From Edaphobacter lichenicola (GTDB lineage Bacteria > Acidobacteriota > Terriglobia > Terriglobales > Acidobacteriaceae): DNA of 64,000 nt. The first letter of the stretch is position 1; every line of letters begins with the position of its first letter. This document shows, piece after piece, positions 54,031 through 61,567 of the stretch. The stretch spans positions 496,001-560,000 of the forward strand of contig NZ_JACHDY010000001.1 of NCBI RefSeq assembly GCF_014201315.1, given 5' to 3'. A model generated the notes under the pieces. The model was not told the origin of the DNA and searched no databases. It saw only the letters and a program-made list of their open reading frames with translations. Position numbers and translations under genes: made by a program.

Positions 54031-55116
54031 CTACTTCTCCATGAACACTTTGCGAACGAGCGCAAACCGATCTTGGAGAACCTTGGCATCACTCGAGCCC
54101 GGCCGCGTCCATGCTTCAAAGTCATTTGATTTCAAGAGCCGTTGTCTTTTCCCTTCTAGTCCATGTTTTGGCAATTTAGCGTAATTCTCAATAAGGATCG
54201 CGGTTATCGAATCAAGCGCTGCGATGTTTATAGGCCCTCGTATATGAAACGGGCGCTCACCCATTTGCTCTACGATCAGTTTGGTAACTTTTGGGAAAAT
54301 ACTCTGAAAATCAATGGCCTTTTGAGTTCGCCCCTTCCGATTAGTGCTCATTGCCTTGTTTAGGAATTCTTTCATCGGCTTTTCATATTTGTCTGCCGAG
54401 CCAACTAGTGCAAATACCCGAAGAAGGAACTCGACATCCCTTTGGCGTCTATCAATAGATTTTCTACCTAGAATCTTGCGCCAGTTCTCATCACGATTGA
54501 GACGCTTCAGGATCTTGGTGAGTTCTCCCCTGAAAACTACGTTTCTAATCTCTTGTGGTCGTAGTGGCGTTCCGCCTGTATTTAAGCGTTCGAAGATGTG
54601 ATACGCGCTAGTTCCCTCACCTTGTGGGCTGAGTTGTCTGATGTTCACTGCTCTCAGAACTGTTTGCTTGAGCTTTCTCTGGTCGGCTTCGTCAAGATCA
54701 ACGAATCGCTTATTTACGTAAGGGTTTTTGTCTCCAATGCCTCGCAGGCGAAAGACAGAACGCTTTCCGTGGGTGCTTTCTCGACCGAAATATCCTTCCA
54801 TGAAAAAGACAACACTGAGTATTCGCTGTTGCCCATCGATGACAAGGTTTTTGTTTTCCTCATCGATGTAGAAGAATACTGACGGCACTGGAAGCCCACA
54901 CAGGAAAGAATCGATGAGAAGGGATGATTGTTGTATAGTCCAGACAAACTCTCGTTGGAACTCGGGGATAACGATGTCACCGTTGTTCCACATCTCATTA
55001 ATGCCGGAGAGGGTGTAATCGGACGGATACGTGGCGATGTCGTAGGACATCGGTACAGCTTCCTCATCAATCGATTCGTCATCTTCCGTGATTAGATCTT
55101 CCGGATCTTCAGCCAC
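54031..55116 (-). CDS. DUF262 protein, cargo
   Basis: The 361-residue protein has a ParB-like DUF262 domain: SGINEMWNNGDIVIPEFQRE, then LVIDGQQRILSVVFFMEGY, in which DGQQR (about residues 94-98) is the family motif, and later ERLNTGGTPLRPQEIRN. A C-terminal helical half follows, with no HNH nuclease as in GmrSD. The GTG at 55116 is chosen for GGAGAGG upstream and for the acidic N-terminus; the frame is open further to 55149. It pairs with the downstream HEPN gene and is lower in GC than the tns genes. Confidence 0.88.
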   Translation of the reverse strand: MAEDPEDLITEDDESIDEEAVPMSYDIATYPSDYTLSGINEMWNNGDIVIPEFQREFVWTIQQSSLLIDSFLCGLPVPSVFFYIDEENKNLVIDGQQRILSVVFFMEGYFGRESTHGKRSVFRLRGIGDKNPYVNKRFVDLDEADQRKLKQTVLRAVNIRQLSPQGEGTSAYHIFERLNTGGTPLRPQEIRNVVFRGELTKILKRLNRDENWRKILGRKSIDRRQRDVEFLLRVFALVGSADKYEKPMKEFLNKAMSTNRKGRTQKAIDFQSIFPKVTKLIVEQMGERPFHIRGPINIAALDSITAILIENYAKLPKHGLEGKRQRLLKSNDFEAWTRPGSSDAKVLQDRFALVRKVFMEK

Positions 55117-55317
55117 AATGCCTCTCCAAAGGAATTCTAAGTAGCACAATGTTTTGATCTTAGCCGATTAGACGGGGAAAAGCTGTTGTCTAGACGGATG
55201 CCGTTGCTTCCTAACGAGCGGCTTTGCGTAACAACAACCCTAGCATGGTGGACCTAGGAATAAGGCACAGCTACGCGTTGCGGCACAGTTGGCCGAGGCC
55301 ACGCGGATCTCGAGTAA
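55117..55317. other. gap between zinc-ribbon and DUF262 genes
   Basis: About 200 bp, AT-rich, no gene seen. It may hold the cargo promoter. Confidence 0.4.
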
Positions 55318-55575
55318 TCACTTGTGCTCACCTATACAGAGAGAGATCCACCTCAATTTGTAGTTGTGTCCGACATGCCAGCCCAAACCGTGGCAGCATT
55401 TGTAAGAGTCGATGAGATCGGGCCTACGCGCACCAGGTGCCCCCTTGAGCCGTTCGACCTCCTGCTCGGCCAGCTCCCGCGTGCCCCACGCGATCTTGGA
55501 ACAGGTTTCACAGTAATTCCCTTGAGCCTCCGGCGATCGTCGAGTCCGGCGACGCTTGCCCCGCTTTCGTGACAT
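55318..55575 (-). CDS. small zinc-ribbon protein downstream of tniQ
   Basis: An 85-residue protein with a very basic start (SRKRGKRRRTRRS). The core has YCETCSK (C22, C25) and, about 35 residues on, YKCCHGLGWHVGH (C60, C61, H67, H70), probably one zinc. Similar small proteins with a CxxC...C..C.GWHxGH pattern are seen in other bacterial genomes. The ATG at 55575 has AGGAGG 9 bp upstream, which lies inside the tniQ 3' end; tniQ stop (55577-55579) is 1 bp away. So it is co-translated with tniQ. Role unknown; target binding is a guess. Confidence 0.75.
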   Translation of the reverse strand: MSRKRGKRRRTRRSPEAQGNYCETCSKIAWGTRELAEQEVERLKGAPGARRPDLIDSYKCCHGLGWHVGHNYKLRWISLCIGEHK

Positions 55576-55576
55576 G

Positions 55577-56677
55577 CTAATTGCCTCCTGCCTGAGTCTC
55601 GGAAGCGATTTCGGTGACTGCCCGTGCTGGGGGGTTCTTCGTCAGAGCCTTAATCCGATAGGTTCCAGTGTCGATTTCGTGCCAGGCGTATCCCGCCATG
55701 ACGACCTCATTAAACCAACGAACCGAGATCGCATTCCGATTGAGTGCCGGATACGACACCTCCGCCGTCCTAGCGCAATCGACAAATCGCGTCGGCCATT
55801 CCTCTGTTAGCCAAATTGCAGCTTCCAAGGCCAATACTCGTGCATGGACAGCAAGCTCTTCGAAGTGCAGCATTTCTGCATCTGGTTCATAGGGAAGCGG
55901 GACATCAACGCGAGGCAGGCCTGAGCGATCAGCTATGACCTGCCGGAACCGCTCGAGCCCAAGGTTCTGGCCCACAATCAGGCTGACTATGTGTCGCAGC
56001 ACGGCAAAGTAGTCCGCAGTTCCCTTCTCCGCCGACTCTAGCTTCAGGGTCAAGGCTTCCTGGCGTTGGACAAGCGAGTCGTCTGCTACTACTGCCAGCG
56101 CATGTCTCAGATCAAATTGGCAATTACGGCAGCGCTCCATCCGGAGCAGATATTCCATGCGTGGGTCGTCCCGAAGCCCCCACAGGCCCTGGACCGATGC
56201 ATGGATCGATGCTCGACATTCCGGACAGCGGTCCACGAGCAGGACACGATGCACTGGGCAACAGCAGATGAAGGCAATCCGCCATTGCCAACGGAAATAA
56301 GGCTCGCTGGAGTTCAGGCAAAGTGGGCAAAACTGAAAGCCGGCGATGGCACCGCTCCGGTGAGATCTCCCGATGGGGATCAGCCATGGCCACTCTGGCG
56401 TATTGATCCTCAGTCTGTCACTGTGCAGGGCGGACATTCGGCGTCTGAGCAGGGTGGCACGGCCGGCGATGGGATCTGTCCCAGTCACCTTGCATACGCT
56501 TCTGACCAGAATGTCGGATGCAACCCGATCGATGTCGCTGTTATGAAGGTGCCGAGCTAGACCCAGGATCTGGAGGAAGTCACAGAACTGCATACAATAT
56601 GTACAGCCTAGACGGATCAACCAGGACGAGAATAGCTCATCCGGCAGCGGCTTGGGCCGACATGGCAAAAGATACAT
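55577..56677 (-). CDS. tniQ: TniQ family target-selection protein
   Basis: The 366-residue TniQ protein has an N-terminal LPDELFSSWLIRL box. Two zinc sites: CPLC (117-120) with C/H at about 139-143, and CPEC (151-154) with CRNC (183-186). A helical C-terminal half follows. TniQ proteins link TnsC to the target chooser. At 366 residues it is longer than the minimal TniQ of CRISPR-associated systems and shorter than TnsD. It starts 2 bp after the tnsC stop. Confidence 0.92.
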   Translation of the reverse strand: MYLLPCRPKPLPDELFSSWLIRLGCTYCMQFCDFLQILGLARHLHNSDIDRVASDILVRSVCKVTGTDPIAGRATLLRRRMSALHSDRLRINTPEWPWLIPIGRSHRSGAIAGFQFCPLCLNSSEPYFRWQWRIAFICCCPVHRVLLVDRCPECRASIHASVQGLWGLRDDPRMEYLLRMERCRNCQFDLRHALAVVADDSLVQRQEALTLKLESAEKGTADYFAVLRHIVSLIVGQNLGLERFRQVIADRSGLPRVDVPLPYEPDAEMLHFEELAVHARVLALEAAIWLTEEWPTRFVDCARTAEVSYPALNRNAISVRWFNEVVMAGYAWHEIDTGTYRIKALTKNPPARAVTEIASETQAGGN

Positions 56678-56679
56678 GG

Positions 56680-57567
56680 TCAGATCACCGCCATTGCATG
56701 TTTCCTGCGCGCTGAAGGTGGAATCCAGTGCAGCCGGTCCAGGACTGCATCGCAGATCCGCTCCTCGCCCCCAAGGATCGCCTCAGCCATAGCGCGTTGT
56801 ATCAGGGTCGATAGCTCTCCTACTGTTCCCTCCGACATCGAGTGCAGACGTTGAGCGAGTCGAGGATCCGCTAAATCGGACGGTTTTTGCAACGGCAATT
56901 CCATCTCGAATGTGGCCAAAAATCTGCGCCACTCATTCGTGCATTTCCAGCGCGGGATCTCGAGCGGTTGGAACCGGTTTTCAATCTGGCTGTCACTCTG
57001 AACAGCGCAGAGAGCTTGGCGCGTTCCCGCCCCGATCATTGGGACCAACAACTCATTACCGATGTACTTCAGCGTGTTAAGGAAGGCATGATGCTTCTTG
57101 GTGCTTCCAGACAGGATGTGGTGAATTTCGTCGATCACCAACATCTTCAGCCCGACCCGTGGAAGCAGATTCCTTACCTGGTAGAAAAGCTCGCTGGTTC
57201 GAAAGGAGCGCCGGTGGAAAACACCGATGGCGTCCAGGAGAGCCGCGTAAAACCTTTGCTCATCAGGTAGAGGCGGTGCCTGGACATAGACGATGGGAAT
57301 GATAGCCGCTTCCTGGTGTGGATCATTACTGGAAGGGTGGAGCGACATGAAATGACGAATGATCGCGGTCTTCCCGTTGTTTGTTTCGCCGACCAGTAGC
57401 CGGTTTGGCATCCTGTGAACTTTTGGGTGGGTCAGCAGGGAGTTCAGCTCTGCAATGATCTGTTCAGCTGCCGGGTAGCACACAAATCGATCATGAAGGG
57501 AGTACCGGCTTCTCGCGATATCGGACAAATCAAGAGCTGTGCGGGCGTGCTCGGTTAGCTGGGTCAT
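56680..57567 (-). CDS. tnsC: TnsC/TniB AAA+ ATPase
   Basis: The 295-residue ATPase that joins target selection to the transposase. Walker A is GETNNGKT (residues 60-67) and Walker B LVIDEIHH (D146, E147). The size is close to TniB of the Tn5053 type rather than the much longer Tn7 TnsC. The start overlaps the tnsB stop (ATGA), so the two are coupled. Confidence 0.94.
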   Translation of the reverse strand: MTQLTEHARTALDLSDIARSRYSLHDRFVCYPAAEQIIAELNSLLTHPKVHRMPNRLLVGETNNGKTAIIRHFMSLHPSSNDPHQEAAIIPIVYVQAPPLPDEQRFYAALLDAIGVFHRRSFRTSELFYQVRNLLPRVGLKMLVIDEIHHILSGSTKKHHAFLNTLKYIGNELLVPMIGAGTRQALCAVQSDSQIENRFQPLEIPRWKCTNEWRRFLATFEMELPLQKPSDLADPRLAQRLHSMSEGTVGELSTLIQRAMAEAILGGEERICDAVLDRLHWIPPSARRKHAMAVI

Positions 57568-59435
57568 AGCTGCTCCACTCGGAACGGAGAGACTGGACTA
57601 TCGTCGAAGGGCTCAACTGAGCCGGCGGAGAAATCCTGGGCTTCTGAGATCTCCCGGGCTTCTGGTTCTTGCACTGTCTCTTCCGGCTTCGAAGATCCCG
57701 CGCGTTTTCGTTCCAGCAGCAATCGGCGCTTAACTGCCTTCGTCTGTTTGACTGCGCTGCGCGCCTGCTCCATAAGCTCCAAGTGTTTGTGGAACAGTAG
57801 GTTCTCGTCGATGTACCGCCGACCTTCTGTCACAAGCTTCCTATTCGCCTCGCGCAGTTCCCAGATGCTCATCGGCCCCCGCGACGTGTCTAAGTAGGGG
57901 ATTTCTTGATATTCATTGTCTTCAGGATTTAGAAAGAACACCCGGCTGATATCGCGGGGGTCACGTGCAAAGCTGAACTGCCGGGAGCGGGTCTTCCCTT
58001 CCTCGCGGCTACCAATAAACCTGTTTAGTTCAGGCCCGTAGTAGCGGATGTAGTCGATTTCTACGCCGGTCCGTTGAATAGTTCGATACACAACGGGCAT
58101 GAAGTCTTTCTGGAGGCGATCTATATCAAAGAGGACTGGTGGCAACGGGCGGCCGTTGGGCTCCATGAATCCCTCCGTAAAGCGTTTGAGGGGGGACTTC
58201 TGAATGCCACGATGAAATTGATTGTGGTAGATCTCCACAATCCACTTTCCAATCGCCTGTTCAAGTTCGCCCAACGTAAAACAGGCCTTCGCCGCGGAAG
58301 GGTATTCTCCCTTGTCTGGAACGCTGGAGAAGGTCGTCCCCGGGAGTTTGTGAAGCCAATCGTTCAAAGTTCGATAGAAACGCTCCACGTGACCGCCAAA
58401 GTGGGGCTGGCCCACCGGTCGGAAGTTGAGTTCGATTCCGTACCGTTCGCATGCGCGCCTGAGCATGTCCCCTCGAAACTCCTTAGCATTGTCAACGTGA
58501 ATGCAATCCATCCGTCCCCAGCACGGCCAATCACCCTCGATGCCGCGCTCCGCAAGCCATGTATCTTTGCGCATCATGGAATGGGCGATGCATAAGCCGG
58601 TAGAAATAGCACCAACTGGGTCAAGTGATATGTAAAAGCCCATGACCATCCGACTGTAGACGTCGAATCCCAGAGTGATCCACGGCCTACAAGTGGCCCC
58701 GCGATCAATATCATCGACGAGAATGACGTCGAGTTTCGTGTGATCGATCTCAACGATCGAGAGAGGGTACGTCGCGCCTTCAAACTTGGTCGGTCGAGGC
58801 CGAAAGCGCTCAGCAGCCTTCTTCCCTTTCCTTTTCCGGGCGACAACCTCCGCAGAGACCTGATGAACACGGCTTGCAATCGTGTTCACATGGGGCGCTG
58901 GTAGTCCCGCAACGTCGCAGGCTCGTCGGACCTCCCTCGCCACATCTTTGATCTTAAGCTTCTGCTTATTAAGGTAGTGGCATTCTATCGAGCTTGTAAT
59001 TAGCTCATCAACGTCAGGACGAAGACGACTCTTGCCCCGCCCGCCGTCGGATTTCAAAGGCACCAGGGCCTCTTCCCGGCCATGCAGGTCCCATGCTGCG
59101 AGGCGGCGGTAGATTGTCGAGGGGTGAATTTTATATTCCGCGGCCCTGTTCAGAACTAAGTCACGTGATCGGTCAGCGGGATTGCGAAGAGGGCGAATAC
59201 ACTCCATCCACTTCCCTGCCTGAGTTTGGTCGCGTCCCCCGAGCGGTAAGGCCATCTGGCGACCATGCTCTTCTACTATTAGCGGCGGTTTCAGGTCGGC
59301 TATCGGTACCATGCACTTTTCCCGCCGATCTGCGGAACGAACGCAAGCCCGGTCAGTCCCGAAAGTTGCAATCAGCTCCCAGTTCCGGTCTTTGTAACCA
59401 ACAACGGAGCCGGGATAGAGATTCAAGACGGGCAT
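57564..59435 (-). CDS. tnsB: TnsB DDE transposase
   Basis: The 623-residue transposase. An N-terminal Mu-type domain and a helix-turn-helix (NRAAEYKIHPSTIYRRLAAW) are followed by the catalytic core with D231 (VEIDHTKLD), D315 (IHVDNAKEF) and E351 (GHVERFYRT). The end is basic and polar, where TnsC contact is expected in the family. All three catalytic residues are present, so it should be active. It starts 4 bp after tnsA. Confidence 0.95.
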   Translation of the reverse strand: MPVLNLYPGSVVGYKDRNWELIATFGTDRACVRSADRREKCMVPIADLKPPLIVEEHGRQMALPLGGRDQTQAGKWMECIRPLRNPADRSRDLVLNRAAEYKIHPSTIYRRLAAWDLHGREEALVPLKSDGGRGKSRLRPDVDELITSSIECHYLNKQKLKIKDVAREVRRACDVAGLPAPHVNTIASRVHQVSAEVVARKRKGKKAAERFRPRPTKFEGATYPLSIVEIDHTKLDVILVDDIDRGATCRPWITLGFDVYSRMVMGFYISLDPVGAISTGLCIAHSMMRKDTWLAERGIEGDWPCWGRMDCIHVDNAKEFRGDMLRRACERYGIELNFRPVGQPHFGGHVERFYRTLNDWLHKLPGTTFSSVPDKGEYPSAAKACFTLGELEQAIGKWIVEIYHNQFHRGIQKSPLKRFTEGFMEPNGRPLPPVLFDIDRLQKDFMPVVYRTIQRTGVEIDYIRYYGPELNRFIGSREEGKTRSRQFSFARDPRDISRVFFLNPEDNEYQEIPYLDTSRGPMSIWELREANRKLVTEGRRYIDENLLFHKHLELMEQARSAVKQTKAVKRRLLLERKRAGSSKPEETVQEPEAREISEAQDFSAGSVEPFDDSPVSPFRVEQL

Positions 59436-59439
59436 AGCA

Positions 59440-60096
59440 TCACCTCACCCAAATGGTCGTTTCGGGCCCAAAAGGCATCTCGAAATCCGAAGAAATCATG
59501 CGCTTCGCGATGGCACTCCAGATGACTTGCCTTGGGTCGACCGTGTGGTAATTCCACGTTTGGCTAGTGAGGAAAGCCCTAACGGTGGTTCGCCCTGCCG
59601 ACCGGAGCGCAGCCACAACCTCGTCGAGCATGGCTGCCGACAGGTCAGAATTCAAGAATGGGCGCACGAACTTCGCATTTGTAAGCGGGATACACGACAG
59701 GCACGCTTCGCTGACGATATGGAACTGGGAATTCCGTCTGGTTGCCTCACGAAACCCGGCGCGCAGTTTCTGCCTGATCTTCGGCCAGTTCTCTGCTAGG
59801 TCACTACGGTACTTGGTTTCCACAATCCAGGGGCGCGTGACGTCTCTTCCCAAGAAGCGGCCGCTCGTGAACTCGATGTGGAAGTCGGGGACATAAACCT
59901 GATCGACACCAGTTTCGTCGATAAATCGGATCTTCATAGGCTGCTCCGAGAACCATCGAACAGCTGGGTGCATATCCAGGAGCAATATGAAGTCGCGCTC
60001 GAGGATCGAATCGAATTGAACGAGCCTCTTAAGTCGAAGGCTATAAAACAGCCCAGTGACGTTTTGGTAGCTCTTCTTGAGTTTTCTGACAGGCAT
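59440..60096 (-). CDS. tnsA: TnsA endonuclease
   Basis: The 218-residue TnsA cuts the 5' strands at the transposon ends, allowing cut-and-paste movement. The restriction-like active site is complete: E33 (FDSILERDF), D71 (YVPDFHIEF) and E93/K95 (IVETKYR). A C-terminal winged-helix part follows, which in the family contacts TnsC. Confidence 0.93.
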   Translation of the reverse strand: MPVRKLKKSYQNVTGLFYSLRLKRLVQFDSILERDFILLLDMHPAVRWFSEQPMKIRFIDETGVDQVYVPDFHIEFTSGRFLGRDVTRPWIVETKYRSDLAENWPKIRQKLRAGFREATRRNSQFHIVSEACLSCIPLTNAKFVRPFLNSDLSAAMLDEVVAALRSAGRTTVRAFLTSQTWNYHTVDPRQVIWSAIAKRMISSDFEMPFGPETTIWVR

Positions 60097-60392
60097 CTAT
60101 TTTTCCCTACCAACCGTTTATGACGGTTTACATTCGGCTATGCCAAGCAGGATGTACTCCTTATAAATATCCTGTCAAGTGTCCTATTTACTGATAGTTA
60201 CACCGCTTTTGCGATTTGACAGGGGCTGAGATTTGCCTCACCTGACTTAATGTCAGGTTGAAGGCCGCAAAATTGCGGGCTGTCAGCTTCTGTTGTAGTT
60301 AATCATGTCCTCCACGACGTGTAACTTTTCTTAAACTATTTGATTAGCCAGCCTCTTGACTTCCACGAAGGATTGATTAACCTTATTGCTGT
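60097..60392. promoter_or_regulatory. divergent promoter region with several palindromes
   Basis: No gene. Inverted repeats: AACCGT/ACGGTT (60112-60128), CCTGTCAA/TTGACAGG (60171-60178 with 60216-60223), ACCTGAC/GTCAGGT around TTAAT (60240-60258) and CCGCAA/TTGCGG (60265-60278). The minus strand has a possible -35 TTGACA at 60178-60173 for tnsA. The plus strand has TTGACT at about 60356 for the winged-helix gene. Confidence 0.55.
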
Positions 60393-60875
60393 ATGAGCCG
60401 TCAAGAGGTTCGACACGCCATCGATCAGTGGGAACAAGACCTTCTTAGTAGGAGGTCAGGGCTGAGCGCCCAGATGAGACACCTTCAGGAGGAGCTGGCC
60501 AGTATCGAGCGCGTACTCATTGATCTGGTCAAGCTACGTGGGGAGGTAGAAATCGTAGCTTGCGATTCGGAACCGCCAGATCCTCCCATTCCAAGCCTTA
60601 CAGAGCATGTTCGAAGACTGGTAGCGGTGACCACGATCCCTCTGCTGGCAACACAGATTCGGGACTCGTGCGAAGCAGTTGGTATTCAGGCGTCTTCCCG
60701 GAAGAACCTTCTTATTCAGGTTCACACTGCCCTGCAAAGGATGAGGTTAGATGTCAGGAGGGTGAAGATTGATGGGAAGGGTGCCTACCTACCCCGAATT
60801 CCCTTTAGGAGTACGGTCGCTCCGCCCCGAATGCCATCGGTTACCAATCACCGCAGTAACTCCGGAGTGGGTTAG
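60393..60875 (+). CDS. coiled-coil winged-helix protein in transposon
   Basis: The 160-residue protein starts with a coiled coil (MRHLQEELASIERVLIDLVK). The C-terminal half looks like a winged helix: LTEHVRRLVAVTTIPLLATQ then SRKNLLIQVHTALQRM. It is divergent from the tns operon and followed by a hairpin and the right end. By position it could be a repressor of the tns operon or a DNA-binding targeting factor; both are guesses. Confidence 0.75.
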   Translation: MSRQEVRHAIDQWEQDLLSRRSGLSAQMRHLQEELASIERVLIDLVKLRGEVEIVACDSEPPDPPIPSLTEHVRRLVAVTTIPLLATQIRDSCEAVGIQASSRKNLLIQVHTALQRMRLDVRRVKIDGKGAYLPRIPFRSTVAPPRMPSVTNHRSNSGVG

Positions 60876-60920
60876 CGCTAGGGAGGCTTCGTAACCTAGA
60901 AACGCGTCTTTTCCCTAGCG
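60876..60920 (+). terminator. 9-bp inverted repeat after winged-helix gene
   Basis: CGCTAGGGA (60876-60884) pairs with TCCCTAGCG (60912-60920), 1 bp after the stop, with a 27-bp loop. The right arm overlaps a TnsB-type site. Confidence 0.4.
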
Positions 60921-61037
60921 TCGCAGTCTCAATGCCTGGCGTAATCTGTCTTCCCGGTCTCAAGAACTTAAGTGTCTAGTCCCCACAGCTTCTGTTCCCC
61001 GCGGCATGTTTAGTCTCAACGGCTTCTGTTTCCAACA
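60918..61037 (-). repeat. transposon right end with TnsB-type sites
   Basis: On the minus strand: terminal TGTTGGAAACAGAAGCC with TTGAGACTAAACA (61007-61037). A second, AACAGAAGCTGTGGGGACTA, is at 60996-60973. Two weaker sites (AGTTCTTGAGACC at 60968 and AGGCATTGAGACTG at 60937) follow inward. Confidence 0.85.
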
Positions 61038-61517
61038 ACGGGCGAACGCCTCCAGGAGCCTCCCCCAATCGCCTTCCGTGTCGAAGATTCGACGCATCTC
61101 ATCGCGACGTGCCCCATAGCGATCAAGATGACGATGCTCCAGTTCGACGAGTGTATGCTCGCCACCGCCAGCTCTGAAGCGCACCTCGATTTCAGTCTTC
61201 AGGTTTGGGTCATACTGCCAGTCGGCGCTGATATCCCACGAGAGGACCAGCCGCGAGTGCGGTTCCCACGCGAGTACACTGCCCCACTGACAGATGCTGC
61301 CATCGTCGCCTTGCTCGTACCAGCGGCCCCCGACGCGTGGCTCGATCACCGCGTCCACTGCATCGGCTTTTCCGATTTTGTAGTATGCCAGCGGCCACCA
61401 CGCGCCCATCTTCTCGGTGAACACCCGCCACGCCACCACCTGCGGCGCCTGAACGCTCACGACCTTCCGAACGCTATTGGGATCGACACCGGCGGGCGTC
61501 TTCGGCTCTGTCTTCAT
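60960..61517 (-). CDS. AHSA1/SRPBCC protein, C-terminus replaced by transposon
   Basis: The protein has 185 residues: 160 native, then 25 encoded by the transposon end (CWKQKPLRLNMPRGTE and beyond). The SRPBCC fold shows as KVVSVQAPQVVAWRVFTEKM, EPRVGGRWYEQGDDG and LVLSWDI, ending GRLLEAFAR at the junction. Such proteins often follow ArsR and DinB genes. Function of the fold is binding of a small hydrophobic ligand. The native tail (AAAG, stop) now lies at 53409-53423. Confidence 0.92.
   Translation of the reverse strand: MKTEPKTPAGVDPNSVRKVVSVQAPQVVAWRVFTEKMGAWWPLAYYKIGKADAVDAVIEPRVGGRWYEQGDDGSICQWGSVLAWEPHSRLVLSWDISADWQYDPNLKTEIEVRFRAGGGEHTLVELEHRHLDRYGARRDEMRRIFDTEGDWGRLLEAFARCWKQKPLRLNMPRGTEAVGTRHLSS
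61038..61042. repeat. target site duplication ACGGG, right
   Basis: Identical to 53424-53428 and directly next to the right TIR. Confidence 0.93.
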
Positions 61518-61567
61518 GGTTTCTCCTGGGATGCGTGTCCAGCAATTTTGCGTTGTCGGCTTTTTTG

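Larger units (their letters stand above)
53429..61037. mobile_element. complete Tn7-like transposon (tnsA-B-C, tniQ)
   Basis: A 7,609-bp element. The ends start TGT and form a 31-bp inverted repeat matching at 26 positions (53429-53459 and 61007-61037). A 5-bp duplication ACGGG flanks it. The order from the right end is: winged-helix gene (outward), tnsA, tnsB, tnsC, tniQ, zinc-ribbon gene, DUF262 gene, HEPN gene. All transposition genes look intact, so it may be active. Cargo genes are more AT-rich than the host. No Cas gene and no second TniQ (TnsD-like) is present. Confidence 0.93.

Noticed and set aside
55150-60392. Search for a CRISPR array, tracrRNA or Cas12k/Cascade gene beside tniQ.
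   Set aside because: No regularly spaced repeats and no Cas-like protein were seen; the only neighbours are zinc-ribbon, DUF262, HEPN and winged-helix genes.
60871-60875. GTTAG near the end of the winged-helix gene as a target duplication partner.
   Set aside because: No TIR lies next to it, and ACGGG at 53424 and 61038 gives a full match with both TIRs and the rebuilt gene.
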